Source: Arsenicicoccus bolidensis DSM 15745 (GTDB taxonomy: Bacteria; Actinomycetota; Actinomycetes; Actinomycetales; Dermatophilaceae). Taken from it: a stretch of 35,358 nucleotides of DNA. The DNA lies in the NCBI RefSeq assembly GCF_000426385.1, contig NZ_AUFG01000040.1, forward strand, positions 1-35,358. Reading direction: 5' to 3'. Shown piece by piece: positions 7,698-17,457 of this stretch. The notes beneath the pieces are model-generated. The model did not search any database. It was not told where the DNA came from and worked only from the letters and a program-made list of their open reading frames with translations. The position numbers and the translations under genes were made by a program. How positions within the stretch are numbered: the first letter of the stretch is position 1; every line of letters starts with the position of its first letter.

Positions 7698-8266
7698 CCG
7701 CGGCCACCGAGCGCGAGCTGCATGGCCTCGGCCCGGGTGGCCGGGTCGTGCAGCTGCCCGCGCACCGCCGAGGTGATGGTGCGGGAGCCCGGCTTGCGGA
7801 CCCCCCGCATGGACATGCACAGGTGCTCGCACTCGATCACGACGATCACGCCGCCCGGCCGCAGGTGCTCGACCAGCGCGTCCGCCACCTGCGTGGTGAG
7901 ACGCTCCTGCACCTGCGGGCGGCGGGCATAGACGTCGACGAGGCGCGCGAGCTTGGACAGCCCGGTGACCCGCCCGTCCTTGCCGGGGATGTAGCCGACG
8001 TGCGCGACGCCGTGGAACGGGACGAGGTGGTGCTCGCAGGTCGAGTAGACCTCGATGTCGCGCACCATGATCAGCTCGCTGTGGCCGATCTCGAAGACGG
8101 CGTCGAGGACCGAGCCCGGGTCCTGGTGCAGGCCGGCGAACATCTCGTCGTAGGCCCGCGCCACCCGCGCCGGGGTGTCGCGCAGACCGTCCCGCTCCGG
8201 GTCCTCGCCGATGGCGAGGAGGAGCTCCCTCACGGCCGCCTCGGCCCGCTCCCGGTCGATGGACAT
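7694..8266 (-). CDS. folE: GTP cyclohydrolase I, 190 aa
   Basis: First enzyme of folate synthesis, converting GTP to dihydroneopterin triphosphate. The zinc ligands are in place: Cys77 and His80 in [11 protein letters not shown] and Cys150 in [24 protein letters not shown] and the [11 protein letters not shown] segment are standard. Length is normal for the bacterial type IA enzyme. The ATG at 8266 begins 1 nt after the ftsH stop, so the two are translationally coupled. Confidence 0.97.
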   Translation of the reverse strand: MSIDRERAEAAVRELLLAIGEDPERDGLRDTPARVARAYDEMFAGLHQDPGSVLDAVFEIGHSELIMVRDIEVYSTCEHHLVPFHGVAHVGYIPGKDGRVTGLSKLARLVDVYARRPQVQERLTTQVADALVEHLRPGGVIVVIECEHLCMSMRGVRKPGSRTITSAVRGQLHDPATRAEAMQLALGGRG

Positions 8267-8267
8267 G

Positions 8268-10340
8268 TCAGTGCCCGGGGTCGACCCGGTCGTCGCCGGG
8301 GAGCTCGATCACCTGGGTGGGCGGGTACTCGCGCTCGGGGTCGGGGTTGTCCCCGACCTGCTGCTCGACCTGGGCCTCGACCGCCTCGACGGCGCGGGGC
8401 TCGCCGGACTGCAGCGCCATCTCCTCGGCCGGGGTCAGCACCGGAGGACGGTCGCTGACGTGCCGGTCCTCGCTGGACAGCCAGACCGGGCGCTCGGGGC
8501 GCTTGACGACGTCAGCGAAGATCACGGCCAGCTCCTCGCGGCCGAGCGTCTCCTTCTCGAGGAGCTCGAGGACCAGGCGGTCGAGCACGTCGCGGTTCTC
8601 GCCGAGGGCGTGCCAGGCCTCGTCGTGGGCGTACTCGATGAGGCGGCGGACCTCCTCGTCGACGATGCCCGCGACCTTCTCGGAGTAGTCGCGCTGGTGA
8701 CCGTAGTCGCGGCCGAGGAAGACCTCGCCCTGCTCCTGGCCGAGCTTGATCGCGCCGACCCGCTCGGACATGCCGAACTGCGTGACCATCTTGCGGGCCA
8801 TGCTCGTGGCCTTCTCGATGTCGTTGGAGGCACCCGTGGTGGGGTCGTGGAAGATCATCTCCTCCGCGACGCGACCGCCCAGGGCGTAGGCCAGCTGGTC
8901 GAGGATCTCGTTGCGGGTCGTGGAGTACTTGTCGTCGTTGGGCAGGACCATCGTGTAGCCGAGGGCCCGGCCGCGCGGCAGGATCGTGATCTTGCTGACC
9001 GGGTCGGTGTGCCGCATCGACGCCGCCACGAGCGCGTGACCGCCCTCGTGGTAGGCCGTGATCTTCTTCTCCTTGGCCGACATGATGCGGGTGCGCTTCT
9101 GCGGGCCGGCGATCACGCGGTCGATCGCCTCGTCGACGATGGCGTTGGTGATCTGCAGGAGGTTGGAGCGGGCCGTCAGCAGCGCCGCCTCGTTGAGCAC
9201 GTTCGCGAGGTCGGCGCCCGTCATACCAGGGGTGCGGCGGGCCACGGCCATCAGGTCGACGTCGTCGGCCAGCGGCTTGGACTTGGCGTGCACCTGCAGG
9301 ATGTGGTGGCGGCCGAGCATGTCCGGGGCCTCGACGGCGATCTGCCGGTCGAAGCGGCCCGGGCGCAGCAGCGCCGGGTCGAGGATATCGGGGCGGTTGG
9401 TCGCCGCGATGAGGATGACATTGGTCTTGACGTCGAAGCCGTCCATCTCGACGAGCAGCTGGTTGAGCGTCTGCTCGCGCTCGTCGTGGCCGCCGCCGAG
9501 CCCCGCGCCGCGGTGGCGACCCACGGCGTCGATCTCGTCGACGAAGATGATGGCCGGCGCGCTGGCCTTGGCCTGCTCGAACAGGTCACGCACGCGGGAG
9601 GCACCGACGCCGACGAACATCTCGACGAAGTCCGAGCCGGAGATCGAGAAGAACGGGACGCCCGCCTCGCCCGCGACGGCGCGGGCCAGCAGGGTCTTGC
9701 CCGTGCCGGGCTGGCCGTAGAGCAGGACGCCCTTGGGGATCTTGGCCCCGACGGCCGCGAACTTCTCGGGCTCGACCAGGAACTCCTTGATCTCCTCGAG
9801 CTCCTCGACCGCCTCGTCCGCGCCGGCGACGTCGTTGAAGGTCACCTGCGGCATGTCCTTGGTGGCCAGCTTGGCCTTGGACTTGCCGAACTGCATGACC
9901 TTGGAGCCGCCGCCCTGCATCGAGCTCATGATGAACCACGCGAAGGCGCCGAAGAGCAGCAGGGGCAGCAGGTAGCCGAGCAGCGCCAGGAACGGCGAGT
10001 CCGTCGGCGGCTCCTCGTCGTAGCCCGCCGAGGGCTTGTGCGCGTCGAGGAGCTTGACCAGCTCGGGGCCGCGCGGCTCGATGTAGTGGGCCCGGACGTG
10101 CTTGGCGTCCTTGACCTTGCCGCCGGTGTACTCGCTGCCGTCCTTGAGGGTCAGGTCGATGCGGTTGCCGTCGACCAGCTTGGCCGACTCCACCTTGTCC
10201 TGCTGGATCAGCTGGACCGCGGCCGACGTGTCGACCTCGCGGAAGTCGGACTGCTGCCCGACCGACAACCAGGCTGCCAGCAGCAGGCTGACGACGACCG
10301 CCCACATCCAGGGGCTTCGTGCGATGCGCTTCGCGTTCAT
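8268..10340 (-). CDS. ftsH: FtsH membrane AAA+ zinc metalloprotease, 690 aa
   Basis: Membrane-bound protease that extracts and degrades membrane and short-lived proteins. Two transmembrane helices (about 11-27 and 117-138) flank an extracytoplasmic domain. The AAA+ module has Walker A GQPGTGKT (209-216; the usual second residue P is Q), pore loop MFVGVG (241-246), Walker [12 protein letters not shown] (264-274) and the RPGRFDR arginine-finger region. The zinc site is HEGGH (431-435). A charged, disordered tail of about 80 residues follows. The ATG at 10340 has no close Shine-Dalgarno; AAGGGA lies further upstream, separated by a small GGGGT/ACCCC hairpin. Confidence 0.97.
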   Translation of the reverse strand: MNAKRIARSPWMWAVVVSLLLAAWLSVGQQSDFREVDTSAAVQLIQQDKVESAKLVDGNRIDLTLKDGSEYTGGKVKDAKHVRAHYIEPRGPELVKLLDAHKPSAGYDEEPPTDSPFLALLGYLLPLLLFGAFAWFIMSSMQGGGSKVMQFGKSKAKLATKDMPQVTFNDVAGADEAVEELEEIKEFLVEPEKFAAVGAKIPKGVLLYGQPGTGKTLLARAVAGEAGVPFFSISGSDFVEMFVGVGASRVRDLFEQAKASAPAIIFVDEIDAVGRHRGAGLGGGHDEREQTLNQLLVEMDGFDVKTNVILIAATNRPDILDPALLRPGRFDRQIAVEAPDMLGRHHILQVHAKSKPLADDVDLMAVARRTPGMTGADLANVLNEAALLTARSNLLQITNAIVDEAIDRVIAGPQKRTRIMSAKEKKITAYHEGGHALVAASMRHTDPVSKITILPRGRALGYTMVLPNDDKYSTTRNEILDQLAYALGGRVAEEMIFHDPTTGASNDIEKATSMARKMVTQFGMSERVGAIKLGQEQGEVFLGRDYGHQRDYSEKVAGIVDEEVRRLIEYAHDEAWHALGENRDVLDRLVLELLEKETLGREELAVIFADVVKRPERPVWLSSEDRHVSDRPPVLTPAEEMALQSGEPRAVEAVEAQVEQQVGDNPDPEREYPPTQVIELPGDDRVDPGH

Positions 10341-10527
10341 GTACGTGCGGGGTGCGACCCCGTCCCTTCCTGATCAAGCGGTTCGGCCAAGGCCGAGGAG
10401 TTGAGAGACCGTTGCCGGCACCGAGGGGGACAACGAGCGAGCGGGCTGACGTGTTCCGGCCGGTCCGAGCGCCTGCGAGGGCCTGCGGTGGGCCCGGCGC
10501 GCGGCATACGGTCGGCGCCGGCGCCCG
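10341..10527 (-). other. Gene-free gap between hpt and ftsH
   Basis: About 187 bp with no plausible gene. Next to the hpt stop is the 12-bp palindrome GGCGCCGGCGCC (10514-10525), a possible weak terminator for hpt. It also holds one CGGCATAC octamer (10502-10509), the near-palindrome CGGCC-AA-GGCCG (10384-10395) and the GGGGT/ACCCC mini-hairpin just upstream of ftsH. An ftsH promoter must lie here but no clear -35/-10 pair stands out. Confidence 0.4.
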
Positions 10528-11079
10528 TCAGCTGTAGACGTGCGGGGCCAGCAGCCCGATCTCGCGCAGGTTGCGGTACTGCTGGTCGTAGTCGAGGCCG
10601 TAGCCGACGACGAACTCGTCGGGGATGTCGAAGCCGACGTAGCGGACGTCGATCGGGACCTTGACCACGTCGGGCTTGCGCAGCAGCGTCATGATCTCCA
10701 GCGACGCCGGCTTGCGGGACTCCAGGTTGGAGCGGGTCCACGACAGGGTGAGCCCCGAGTCGATGATGTCCTCGACGATGAGGACGTGCCGGTCGGTGAT
10801 GTCGGTGTCGAGGTCCTTGAGGATCCGCACGACGCCGGAGCTCTTGGTGCCCGAGCCGTAGGACGAGATGGCCATCCAGTCCATCTCGACGCTGCCCGGC
10901 AGGTGACGCATGAGGTCGGCCATGACCATCACGGCGCCCTTGAGGACCCCGACGAGCAGGACGTCCTTGCCCTGGTAGTCCCGCCAGATCTCCGCGGCGA
11001 TCTCGGCCAGCCGCTCCTGGATCTGCTCCTCGGTGTAGAGCACCTCGGCGAGGTCGTCGCCCATGTCGCTCGCTTGCAC
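10528..11079 (-). CDS. hpt: Hypoxanthine(-guanine) phosphoribosyltransferase, 183 aa
   Basis: Purine salvage enzyme that joins hypoxanthine or guanine to PRPP. The PRPP-binding loop is [14 protein letters not shown], preceded by the flexible-loop region [11 protein letters not shown] and followed by the base-recognition segment [16 protein letters not shown] near the C-terminus. Length fits. The start is GTG at 11079 with GAGGAG at 5-6 nt; an ATG at 11064 would drop five residues. The tilS-hpt order is widely conserved, and the 69-nt gap between them suggests one operon. Confidence 0.95.
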   Translation of the reverse strand: MQASDMGDDLAEVLYTEEQIQERLAEIAAEIWRDYQGKDVLLVGVLKGAVMVMADLMRHLPGSVEMDWMAISSYGSGTKSSGVVRILKDLDTDITDRHVLIVEDIIDSGLTLSWTRSNLESRKPASLEIMTLLRKPDVVKVPIDVRYVGFDIPDEFVVGYGLDYDQQYRNLREIGLLAPHVYS

Positions 11080-11148
11080 TGCGTCTCCTCGGTCCGGCTC
11101 GGTGCGCGTGGTGTGTCCGTCTGGTCGTCCTCGCGGCCCTGACGACGT

Positions 11149-12234
11149 TCATTCAACCCGATCGAGGGGCCCGATCACGATCCGACCGGCCCGGCCAGGG
11201 GTCCTGGTCGCGGCCAGGTGCCCCGGCAAGGACACCGGGCCCTGCCCCCGCCAGTGTGTCAGGAGCCGGTCCGTCGCGAGGACGTGCGCGGCCGTGAGCG
11301 CACCGGAGGGCGCTCCCGCAGCGAGCGCGGCCAGGCGCAGCACACGGGTGCGGACGGCCGCCGGCAGGGTCGCGAGGTCGTGGGCCGGCAGGCCCGTGAG
11401 GGCGGGAGGGGGTTGCGGATGGCCGGGGTCCGTCGCGGACTCCACATGCGCAGGCGGCTCGGGTCGGTCGAGGGTCGTGGGCGGCGCGGTGTGCTCGGGG
11501 TGCTCGGCCAGCCAGTCCGCGGCCAGGGCGTCCAGCGCGTCGGCGTCGGCCCGCAGCCGGTCGGCCGACCGGGCCAGAGCGGCTCGTATGCCGGGGCCCA
11601 GCGCCTCCTCCAGCACCGTCATCGCGCCGCGGGCCCGCACACGGGCGTAGGCCGGGTCGGTGTTGTGCGGGTCGTGCCAGGGCTCGAGGTGGTCGTGCGC
11701 GCAGACGGCCGCCGTGTCCGCGCGGGTCACCGCGAGGAAGGGGCGGGCGAGCAGGCCACGGCGCGCCGGCATACCGGCGAGGGAGCGGGCCCCGGACCCG
11801 CGGGCGAGCCCGAGGAGCACCTGCTCCGCCTGGTCGTCGCGGGTGTGCGCGAGCAGCACGGCCACCGCGCCGAGGCGCTCGGCCTCGGCGCGCAGCGCGG
11901 TGTGGCGGGCGTCGCGCGCCGCGTCCTCGGGCCCGCCGGGGTGGCGCGGGTCGACCGTGACGCGGCGGACCACGACGGGGTCCAGACCCAGCCCGCGACA
12001 CTGGTCGGCGGCGCGGGCCGCCACGTCGGCGGACCCTGCCTGCAGCCCGTGGTCGACGACGACGGCGCCCGCGGGACGGCCGGTCTTGTCGACCTCGAAC
12101 GCCACCACGCTCGCCAGCGCCAGGGAGTCGGTCCCGCCGCTGCACCCCACGAGCACCGGCCCGTCGGGGAGCTCGTCCAGCAGCCGCCGCGCCGCGAGAC
12201 GGCAGGCGGCGACGGAGGCGGGCGGGGACGACAT
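11149..12234 (-). CDS. tilS: tRNA(Ile)-lysidine synthetase, 361 aa
   Basis: Modifies C34 of tRNA-Ile(CAU) to lysidine so it reads AUA. The PP-loop ATP site is SGGTDS (residues 32-37; the common variant has SGGxDS), followed by VDHGLQ and [22 protein letters not shown], all TilS hallmarks, and RPFLAVTR. The start at ATG 12234 (MSSPPASV) keeps the normal N-terminus; the upstream in-frame stretch is proline-rich overlap with the neighbour. The 54-nt gap before it carries short GGTGGGCTC repeats. AUA codons are rare here but do occur, several of them inside the CGGCATAC octamer. Confidence 0.93.
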   Translation of the reverse strand: MSSPPASVAACRLAARRLLDELPDGPVLVGCSGGTDSLALASVVAFEVDKTGRPAGAVVVDHGLQAGSADVAARAADQCRGLGLDPVVVRRVTVDPRHPGGPEDAARDARHTALRAEAERLGAVAVLLAHTRDDQAEQVLLGLARGSGARSLAGMPARRGLLARPFLAVTRADTAAVCAHDHLEPWHDPHNTDPAYARVRARGAMTVLEEALGPGIRAALARSADRLRADADALDALAADWLAEHPEHTAPPTTLDRPEPPAHVESATDPGHPQPPPALTGLPAHDLATLPAAVRTRVLRLAALAAGAPSGALTAAHVLATDRLLTHWRGQGPVSLPGHLAATRTPGRAGRIVIGPLDRVE

Positions 12235-12287
12235 ACGGCTGCGTGGAAAGCTCAGTGGGGGGCTCGGTGGTGGGCTCGGTGGTGGGC

Positions 12288-13367
12288 TCAGCCGTGGACG
12301 CGGGCGAGCCACAGGCGGTGGTCGCCGATCTCGGCCGGGGACGGCAGCGTCTCGGGCGACTCCCACACGGCGTTGAAGCCGTCCATGCCGACCTCGTCGA
12401 CGACGCCGTGGACGAAGACGGCGCCGTCGGAGTACTGCCGCATCTTGGCCTCGAGGCCGAGCAGCCGCCGGATGATCCGGTCGAGCGAGGAACGACCGCC
12501 GCGACGCTCGTCGAACCGCGCACGGATGACGTCGACGGTGGGGATGACGGCCGGGCCCACGTCGTCCATGATCACGTCGGCGTGCCCCTCGAGCAGGCTC
12601 ATGATGGCCGTCAGGCGGGCGATCTCCTCACGCTGCTGGGGCGTCGTGACCAGGTCGGACAGCCCGTTGCCGCCCTCGCGCACCGCGTCGGGCAGGTTGC
12701 GCACGACCACCGACAGGCGCGAGGCCAGCTGGTCGGGGTCGGGCACCAGGTCGACGCTCAGCGCCCGCGTGCGCTCGAGCATGTGCTCGCGCAGCCACGG
12801 CACGGCGGTGAACTGCACCCGGTGGGTCTCCTCGTGCAGGCACACCCACTGGCGGAAGTCGGCCGGGTCGAGGTCGAGCTCGCGCTCCACCTCGACGACG
12901 TTGGGGGCCACGAGCAGCAGCTGGGGGGTGCCGCCGGGGGCCAGGTCGTACTGCCCGAGGACCTTGCTCGCGAGGAAGGCCATCAGCGCGCCGGTCTCGC
13001 CGCCCGTCACCTTGCCGCCGACGGCCGCGGCGGCGGGACCGACCGGGCTGGTGCGCGAGGCGAGGAGCTTGTCCTGGACGGGGGCGATCATCCCGCGCAT
13101 CGAGCGGACGTTGGCGTCGATCCATCCGCCACGATCCACCACGCGGGCGGGCTCGGCGCTGGCGGGGGCGTGCATGCGGGCGGTGTCGGCGACGTGCTGG
13201 GCCGAGCGCACGGCGGCGTCGCGCAGGGCACGCACCGCCTCGGCGGCCTCGGCCGGCGTCACCTGGGGGCCGCGCGGCACGAGGCGGCGGCCGGTGGCGG
13301 CGGCGAAGTCCCAGTCGACGAGCTCGGTGGTGTCGGGACGCTGGTCGTGCCTGGTGTCCTGGCTCAT
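12288..13367 (-). CDS. Zincin-like metallopeptidase / hydrolase, DUF2342 type, 359 aa
   Basis: The gene sits where actinobacteria place the DUF2342 'zinc-dependent metalloprotease' between tilS and dacB. It has HEETH (178-182) in [11 protein letters not shown], an HExxH zinc site, and a later [10 protein letters not shown] that can supply further ligands. The start [18 protein letters not shown] and the segment [30 protein letters not shown] are typical. Substrate is not known. Predicted cytosolic, as no signal peptide is seen. ATG at 13367. Confidence 0.88.
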   Translation of the reverse strand: MSQDTRHDQRPDTTELVDWDFAAATGRRLVPRGPQVTPAEAAEAVRALRDAAVRSAQHVADTARMHAPASAEPARVVDRGGWIDANVRSMRGMIAPVQDKLLASRTSPVGPAAAAVGGKVTGGETGALMAFLASKVLGQYDLAPGGTPQLLLVAPNVVEVERELDLDPADFRQWVCLHEETHRVQFTAVPWLREHMLERTRALSVDLVPDPDQLASRLSVVVRNLPDAVREGGNGLSDLVTTPQQREEIARLTAIMSLLEGHADVIMDDVGPAVIPTVDVIRARFDERRGGRSSLDRIIRRLLGLEAKMRQYSDGAVFVHGVVDEVGMDGFNAVWESPETLPSPAEIGDHRLWLARVHG

Positions 13368-13461
13368 GACGTGGTCAACCTCTCGGGGTCGCGATCCGTT
13401 CCCGTCGGAGGACGAGCCGGTATGCCGGACCGCCCGCCTCGGCGCCCGCCGTCCCGGCTCG

Positions 13462-13628
13462 GCGCCCCCGTCTCGTGCGGCGTCCCCCGCCTCGCGTGGC
13501 GTCCCCCGTCTCGCGTCGCCGCGCCCGTCTCGTGTGGCGTCCTCCGTCTCACGTCGCCGCGCCCGTCTCGTGCTGCAACCCGAGACGGGCGCGGAGGGCC
13601 GAGACGGAGGACGGCAGCGCAGACGGGG
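13462..13628. repeat. C-rich degenerate tandem repeats folding into a nested palindrome
   Basis: In the 270-bp gap between dacB and the DUF2342 gene, about six degenerate 18-20-bp units built on CCGTCTCG are followed by inverted copies (CGAGACGG). Perfect stems: inner 14 bp (13557-13570 with 13581-13594, 10-nt loop), middle 12 bp GTCCTCCGTCTC (13539-13550 with 13601-13612), and outer 8 bp CCCCGTCT (13504-13511 with 13621-13628). It ends 10 bp from the dacB stop and could terminate dacB, but it is larger than an ordinary terminator and has no T-tract. Confidence 0.8.
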
Positions 13629-13637
13629 AGCGCGCGG

Positions 13638-15089
13638 TCACCGGCACCCACAGCTCGCCAGGCGTGCGACCAGCGCATCGAGCGCCGCGCGCGCCCCCTC
13701 GGTGCCGGACGAGGAGGGGATGCCGTCGGCCAGCACGGCGAAGGCGAGCAGCCGGCCGTCCGCGTCCACGACCGTGCCGCCGAGCGAGCTGATGCCGGTG
13801 AGCGTGCCGGTCTTGGCCCGCACGAGGCCGGCACCTGACGCCGCCGGCCCCGAGACGTAGCGCCCCGCCAGCGTGCCGGACAGCCCGGCCACCGGCAGGT
13901 CCTCGACCACGCGGGCCATGCCCGGGTCACGCCCCGAGGTGCCGGCCACGATCACGTCCCCCACGAGGCGGGCGGGCACCTCCGTGCCCTTGGACAAGCC
14001 GCTGGTGTCGACCAGGCGGACGCCGGTCACGTCGTGCCCGCGGCGCGCGAGCTCGGCCTGCACCCACCGCGCCACCTCGGCGAACCCGCCACCCGCGCCG
14101 GCTCGCACCGCCGCCTGACGGGCCAGCGACTCGGTGACGGCGTTGTCGCTGCGGGCCAGCGCGACGGCCATCACGTCCGCGACGGGCGCCGACGACACGG
14201 CCGCCAGCGGGCGGCTGCCGCCGGGGGCCGCGGCGCGGACCAGGTCACCGCGCACGCTGATGCCGGTCCGGCCCAGCTCGGAGCGAAGGACCTCGGCCAC
14301 CTCGCCCGCGGGGTCGGCCGGACCAGGGCCACCGGGAGCCACGAGGCCGTCCGCGAGGCCGAGCATCGCCACCTTGCCGACGATCGCCTCCGGGTAGTAC
14401 GCGCGGTCCCAGGTCGGCGCGTAGTCCTCCCCGTCGGCATAGGTCGTGTCGAGGCCCAGCGTGACGGTCGTGCGTCCGGCCGAGCGCAGCGCCGCCGCGG
14501 TCTGCGCCGCGAGCGTCCCCACCCCGGCGTGCCCCTCGACCTCGCCGGGGCGCGACGGGCCGCGCGCCAGCATCATGTCGCCGCCCGCGCGCAGCACCAC
14601 CCGCCCGTCCGGCGCGAGGACGGTCGTCGTCCGCAGCCGGGTCTCCGGGCCGAGGGAGGGCACGACGGCGGCCGCCGTCAGGAGCTTGGTCGTCGAGGCG
14701 GGGGTGCGCGGCTGGTCGGCGGCCACGTCGAGCAGGTGCGCGCCCGTCATACCGTCCCGGACCGTCAGTCCGACGGACCGTCCCAGCCGGGGGTCCGCGA
14801 GCGCCGGGGCGAGCGCCGAGCGCAGCGCCGCGGCGGCAGGCTGCGGCGCGCCCGACGAGGCCGCGGACCTGGCCACCGGGGGGATGGGAGTCGGCACGAC
14901 CACGCGGGACGCCTGGCTGCCGTCGGTCGCCGTCGTCGAGGGGACGCCGGGGGCAGGTGACGCCAGGGGCGAGGGGTCGCGGTCGATCGTGAGGATGCCG
15001 GGGACCTTGTCGTGCGCGTCCAGGACGCCATATGTGGCAACGGCCACACCGAGCGTGGCGACGCACGCGATTACGGTCATCCGACGCAC
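13638..15089 (-). CDS. dacB: D-alanyl-D-alanine carboxypeptidase/endopeptidase, PBP4 (S13) family, 483 aa
   Basis: Trims peptidoglycan cross-links outside the membrane. A signal anchor (about residues 4-24) and a Pro/Ser/Thr linker (to about 85) precede the penicillin-binding fold. Active-site motifs: STTK with nucleophile Ser132, SDN in ALARSDNAVTESLA, and KTG in RAKTGTLTGISS. The KTG-SDN spacing fits class C low-mass PBPs. I start at GTG 15089, which has AGGGGG at 6 nt; ATG 15080 lies too far from it. Divergent from ppa. Confidence 0.93.
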   Translation of the reverse strand: MRRMTVIACVATLGVAVATYGVLDAHDKVPGILTIDRDPSPLASPAPGVPSTTATDGSQASRVVVPTPIPPVARSAASSGAPQPAAAALRSALAPALADPRLGRSVGLTVRDGMTGAHLLDVAADQPRTPASTTKLLTAAAVVPSLGPETRLRTTTVLAPDGRVVLRAGGDMMLARGPSRPGEVEGHAGVGTLAAQTAAALRSAGRTTVTLGLDTTYADGEDYAPTWDRAYYPEAIVGKVAMLGLADGLVAPGGPGPADPAGEVAEVLRSELGRTGISVRGDLVRAAAPGGSRPLAAVSSAPVADVMAVALARSDNAVTESLARQAAVRAGAGGGFAEVARWVQAELARRGHDVTGVRLVDTSGLSKGTEVPARLVGDVIVAGTSGRDPGMARVVEDLPVAGLSGTLAGRYVSGPAASGAGLVRAKTGTLTGISSLGGTVVDADGRLLAFAVLADGIPSSSGTEGARAALDALVARLASCGCR

Positions 15090-15197
15090 GGCCGCCCCCT
15101 GACTGTGGGTAGGTTGGTGGCCAACGATTCGATCGACCGTTTCGCAGCCTAGGCCAGGGCGCCGGGCTGCACCGATAGCCACGCAAAGGGGCCACCA

Positions 15198-15722
15198 GTG
15201 GAGCTGGACGTCACCATCGAGATCCCGTCGGGTCACCGCAACAAGTACGAGGTCGACCACGAGTCCGGCCGGATCCGCCTGGACCGCATGCTGTTCACGT
15301 CCACCCGCTACCCCGCCGACTACGGCTACGTCGAGGACAGCCTCGGCGAGGACGGCGACCCGCTCGACGCGCTGGTGCTGCTCGACGAGCCGACCTTCCC
15401 CGGCTGCCTGGTCCGGGCCCGCCCCATCGGCCTGTTCCACATGCGCGACGAGGCCGGCGGCGACGACAAGCTGCTGTGCATCCCGGCCGGCGACCCGCGC
15501 CAGGAGCACATCACCGAGCTCGACCACATCTCCGACTTCGACCGCCTGGAGATCCAGCACTTCTTCGAGACCTACAAGGACCTCGAGCCCGGCAAGTCCG
15601 TCGAGGGCGCCTTCTGGGCCGGTCGCGAGCGCGCCGAGGAGATCGTCGTCGAGGCCATCCAGCGCGCCAAGGACAACAACGTCACGACCCTGCGCTGGCC
15701 CGCCCCGCACCAGTCGCACTGA
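15198..15722 (+). CDS. ppa: Inorganic pyrophosphatase, family I, 174 aa
   Basis: Hydrolyses pyrophosphate from biosynthesis in the cytosol. The family signature is present: IEIPSGHRNKYE, RYPADYGYVEDSLGEDGDPLDALVL with the metal-binding acidic residues, and the basic LDRMLFT. Length is usual for bacterial enzymes. GTG start at 15198 with AAAGGGG upstream. The gap to dacB (108 bp) must contain both promoters; no clear hexamers were found. Confidence 0.97.
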   Translation: MELDVTIEIPSGHRNKYEVDHESGRIRLDRMLFTSTRYPADYGYVEDSLGEDGDPLDALVLLDEPTFPGCLVRARPIGLFHMRDEAGGDDKLLCIPAGDPRQEHITELDHISDFDRLEIQHFFETYKDLEPGKSVEGAFWAGRERAEEIVVEAIQRAKDNNVTTLRWPAPHQSH

Positions 15723-15758
15723 CGGCTCGTCCGGCCCACTCGGTCAGACCCCGTTTGC

Positions 15759-15800
15759 CGAGAGCGGCGGCCCCTCCACCAGGAGGAGCCGCCGCTCTCG
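15759..15800. terminator. Bidirectional terminator between ppa and NlpC/P60
   Basis: A 13-bp perfect stem (CGAGAGCGGCGGC at 15759-15771 with its complement at 15788-15800) is extended by an inner CCTCC/GGAGG stem with an ACCA loop. It sits between two convergent genes, 36 bp after ppa and 16 bp after the hydrolase stop. No T-run, as is common in high-GC actinobacteria. Confidence 0.8.
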
Positions 15801-15816
15801 TGCGTGGGGGCACGCG

Positions 15817-17457
15817 TCAGCGCACGCGACCGCCGTAGGGCAGCAGGTCGGACCAGTACATCGACTCGACCCGGACCTGGGCCCCGGTGTGCGGGGCGTT
15901 GACCATCTTGCCGTTGCCGATGTACATGCCCACGTGGTGGATCGAGGCCGCGTCCTTGCCGAAGAACACGAGGTCGCCGGGCTGGAGCTGGGACAGCGGC
16001 AGCCGCTGGGTCTGCGCCCACTGCGAGCCGGAGTAGTGGTCCAGGCGCGAGCCGGCCGCACCCCAGGCGCCCTGCACGAGGCCGGAGCAGTCCCAGCGGT
16101 CCGGGCCGGCCCCACCCCAGAGGTACCAGTCGCCCACCTGCGACATGGCGAAGTCGATGGCCTTCTTGGCGCGGGGGTTGGGCGCCCCGACGGAGACGGC
16201 GCTGCCGGGGACGTAGCCCGGCACGCGGCGGGAGGCACGGGTCGCGGAGCGCTCCGCCGCCTCGGCTGCGGCGCGGGCCCGGTCGGCGGCCTTGCGGGCC
16301 CGGCTCGCCTCGGCCGCCAGCTCCTGGGCGCGAGCCCGGGCCGCGCGAGCCTTGCGGCGGCTGGCGGCGACCGTGGCGGCGTGATCGGTGGCGCCGGCGC
16401 CGGTCCCGGCGGCGGTGCGGTCGGCGGCGGCCTCTTGGGCGTCGGCCTCGCGGGCCGCACGGTCGGCGGCGGCCTGGGTCGTGTCGCGGGTCTGCTCCGC
16501 CGTGCTGCGGTCGGCAGCGGCACGCAGGGCCGCCGCACGCTCCTTGGCGGCGGTCGCGGCGGCGGCCTCGGCCGCCGCCGCGTCGGCGGACAGGCTCTCG
16601 GAGTCGCGCTGCGCGGCCTCGGCGAGGGCAGCGGCCTCGCGGGCGGCGGCGGCGCGCTGGTCCGCCTCGAGGCGCAGGCCCTCCTGGCGGCGGCGCTCCA
16701 GGTCGACGGAGGTCTGGTTGAGCCGGGCGAGCGTCGCGAGCGCCTGGTCCTGGGCGGCCTGGGTGGCCTGGGCGGCGGCGACGGCCGCCTGCTCGGCGGC
16801 CCCTGCGCGGGTGCGGGCGGCGAGCGCCGCCGTCTCGTCGGCCTTGCGCTGGTCCTGGGCCCGCTGGGCGGCACGACGCAGCTCGGTCGCCCGCGTGAGG
16901 TCGCCCGTGGCCTGGCGCACGACGCCGGTCTGCAGCTCGCCGAGCGTGGCGAGGCCGGAGGCACGGTCGAGGACGGCCTGCGGGCCGCCGGGGCTCACGA
17001 GCGCCTCGAGACCGTGCAGGTCGTGGCCCGACTCGTAGGTCTCCGCCGCCACGCGACCGAGGTTGACCTTGGCCGTGGCGAGGGCACGCTCGGCGGCGCG
17101 CGCCTTGGCGTCCGCGTCCGCGAAGGCCTTGGTGGACGCGTCCAGGCGCACCTTGGCGCCGTTGTACTGCTCGGCGGCCAGCGCGGCCTCGCGCCGGGCC
17201 AGCTCGAGGCGGTCGGCCGCGGCGGCATACTGCGCCTGGGCGGTGGCGACCTGGGCCTCCTGGTCGGCGGCGGCCCGGTTGGCCGCGGCCACGTCCTGCT
17301 CGGACGGCAGCGACTGCGTGCTGCCGGTGGGGGACGGGGCCGGGTCGGCCGAGGCGGGCGCGACCAGGCCGAGGGTGAGCAGGGCGACCGTCACGCTGAC
17401 GGACGCGGCGCGTGCGCCGGCCCGTGGGCCGCGACGGACGCGTGGCGTGGACTGCAC
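15817..17457 (-). CDS. Secreted NlpC/P60 peptidoglycan endopeptidase with long coiled coil, 546 aa
   Basis: A RipA-like cell-wall hydrolase. The signal peptide ends near ASADP (about residue 38). Residues about 50-400 are Ala/Arg/Glu-rich heptads, a very long coiled coil that in this family keeps the enzyme inactive or docks it to FtsEX-type partners. The C-terminal NlpC/P60 domain has Cys457 (DCSGLV), His508 (HVGMYIG) and His523 (NAPHTG), the complete catalytic triad. The start is GTG at 17457 with GAGGGGA at 6 nt. It is preceded by an unusually long gene-free region. Confidence 0.93.
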   Translation of the reverse strand: MQSTPRVRRGPRAGARAASVSVTVALLTLGLVAPASADPAPSPTGSTQSLPSEQDVAAANRAAADQEAQVATAQAQYAAAADRLELARREAALAAEQYNGAKVRLDASTKAFADADAKARAAERALATAKVNLGRVAAETYESGHDLHGLEALVSPGGPQAVLDRASGLATLGELQTGVVRQATGDLTRATELRRAAQRAQDQRKADETAALAARTRAGAAEQAAVAAAQATQAAQDQALATLARLNQTSVDLERRRQEGLRLEADQRAAAAREAAALAEAAQRDSESLSADAAAAEAAAATAAKERAAALRAAADRSTAEQTRDTTQAAADRAAREADAQEAAADRTAAGTGAGATDHAATVAASRRKARAARARAQELAAEASRARKAADRARAAAEAAERSATRASRRVPGYVPGSAVSVGAPNPRAKKAIDFAMSQVGDWYLWGGAGPDRWDCSGLVQGAWGAAGSRLDHYSGSQWAQTQRLPLSQLQPGDLVFFGKDAASIHHVGMYIGNGKMVNAPHTGAQVRVESMYWSDLLPYGGRVR

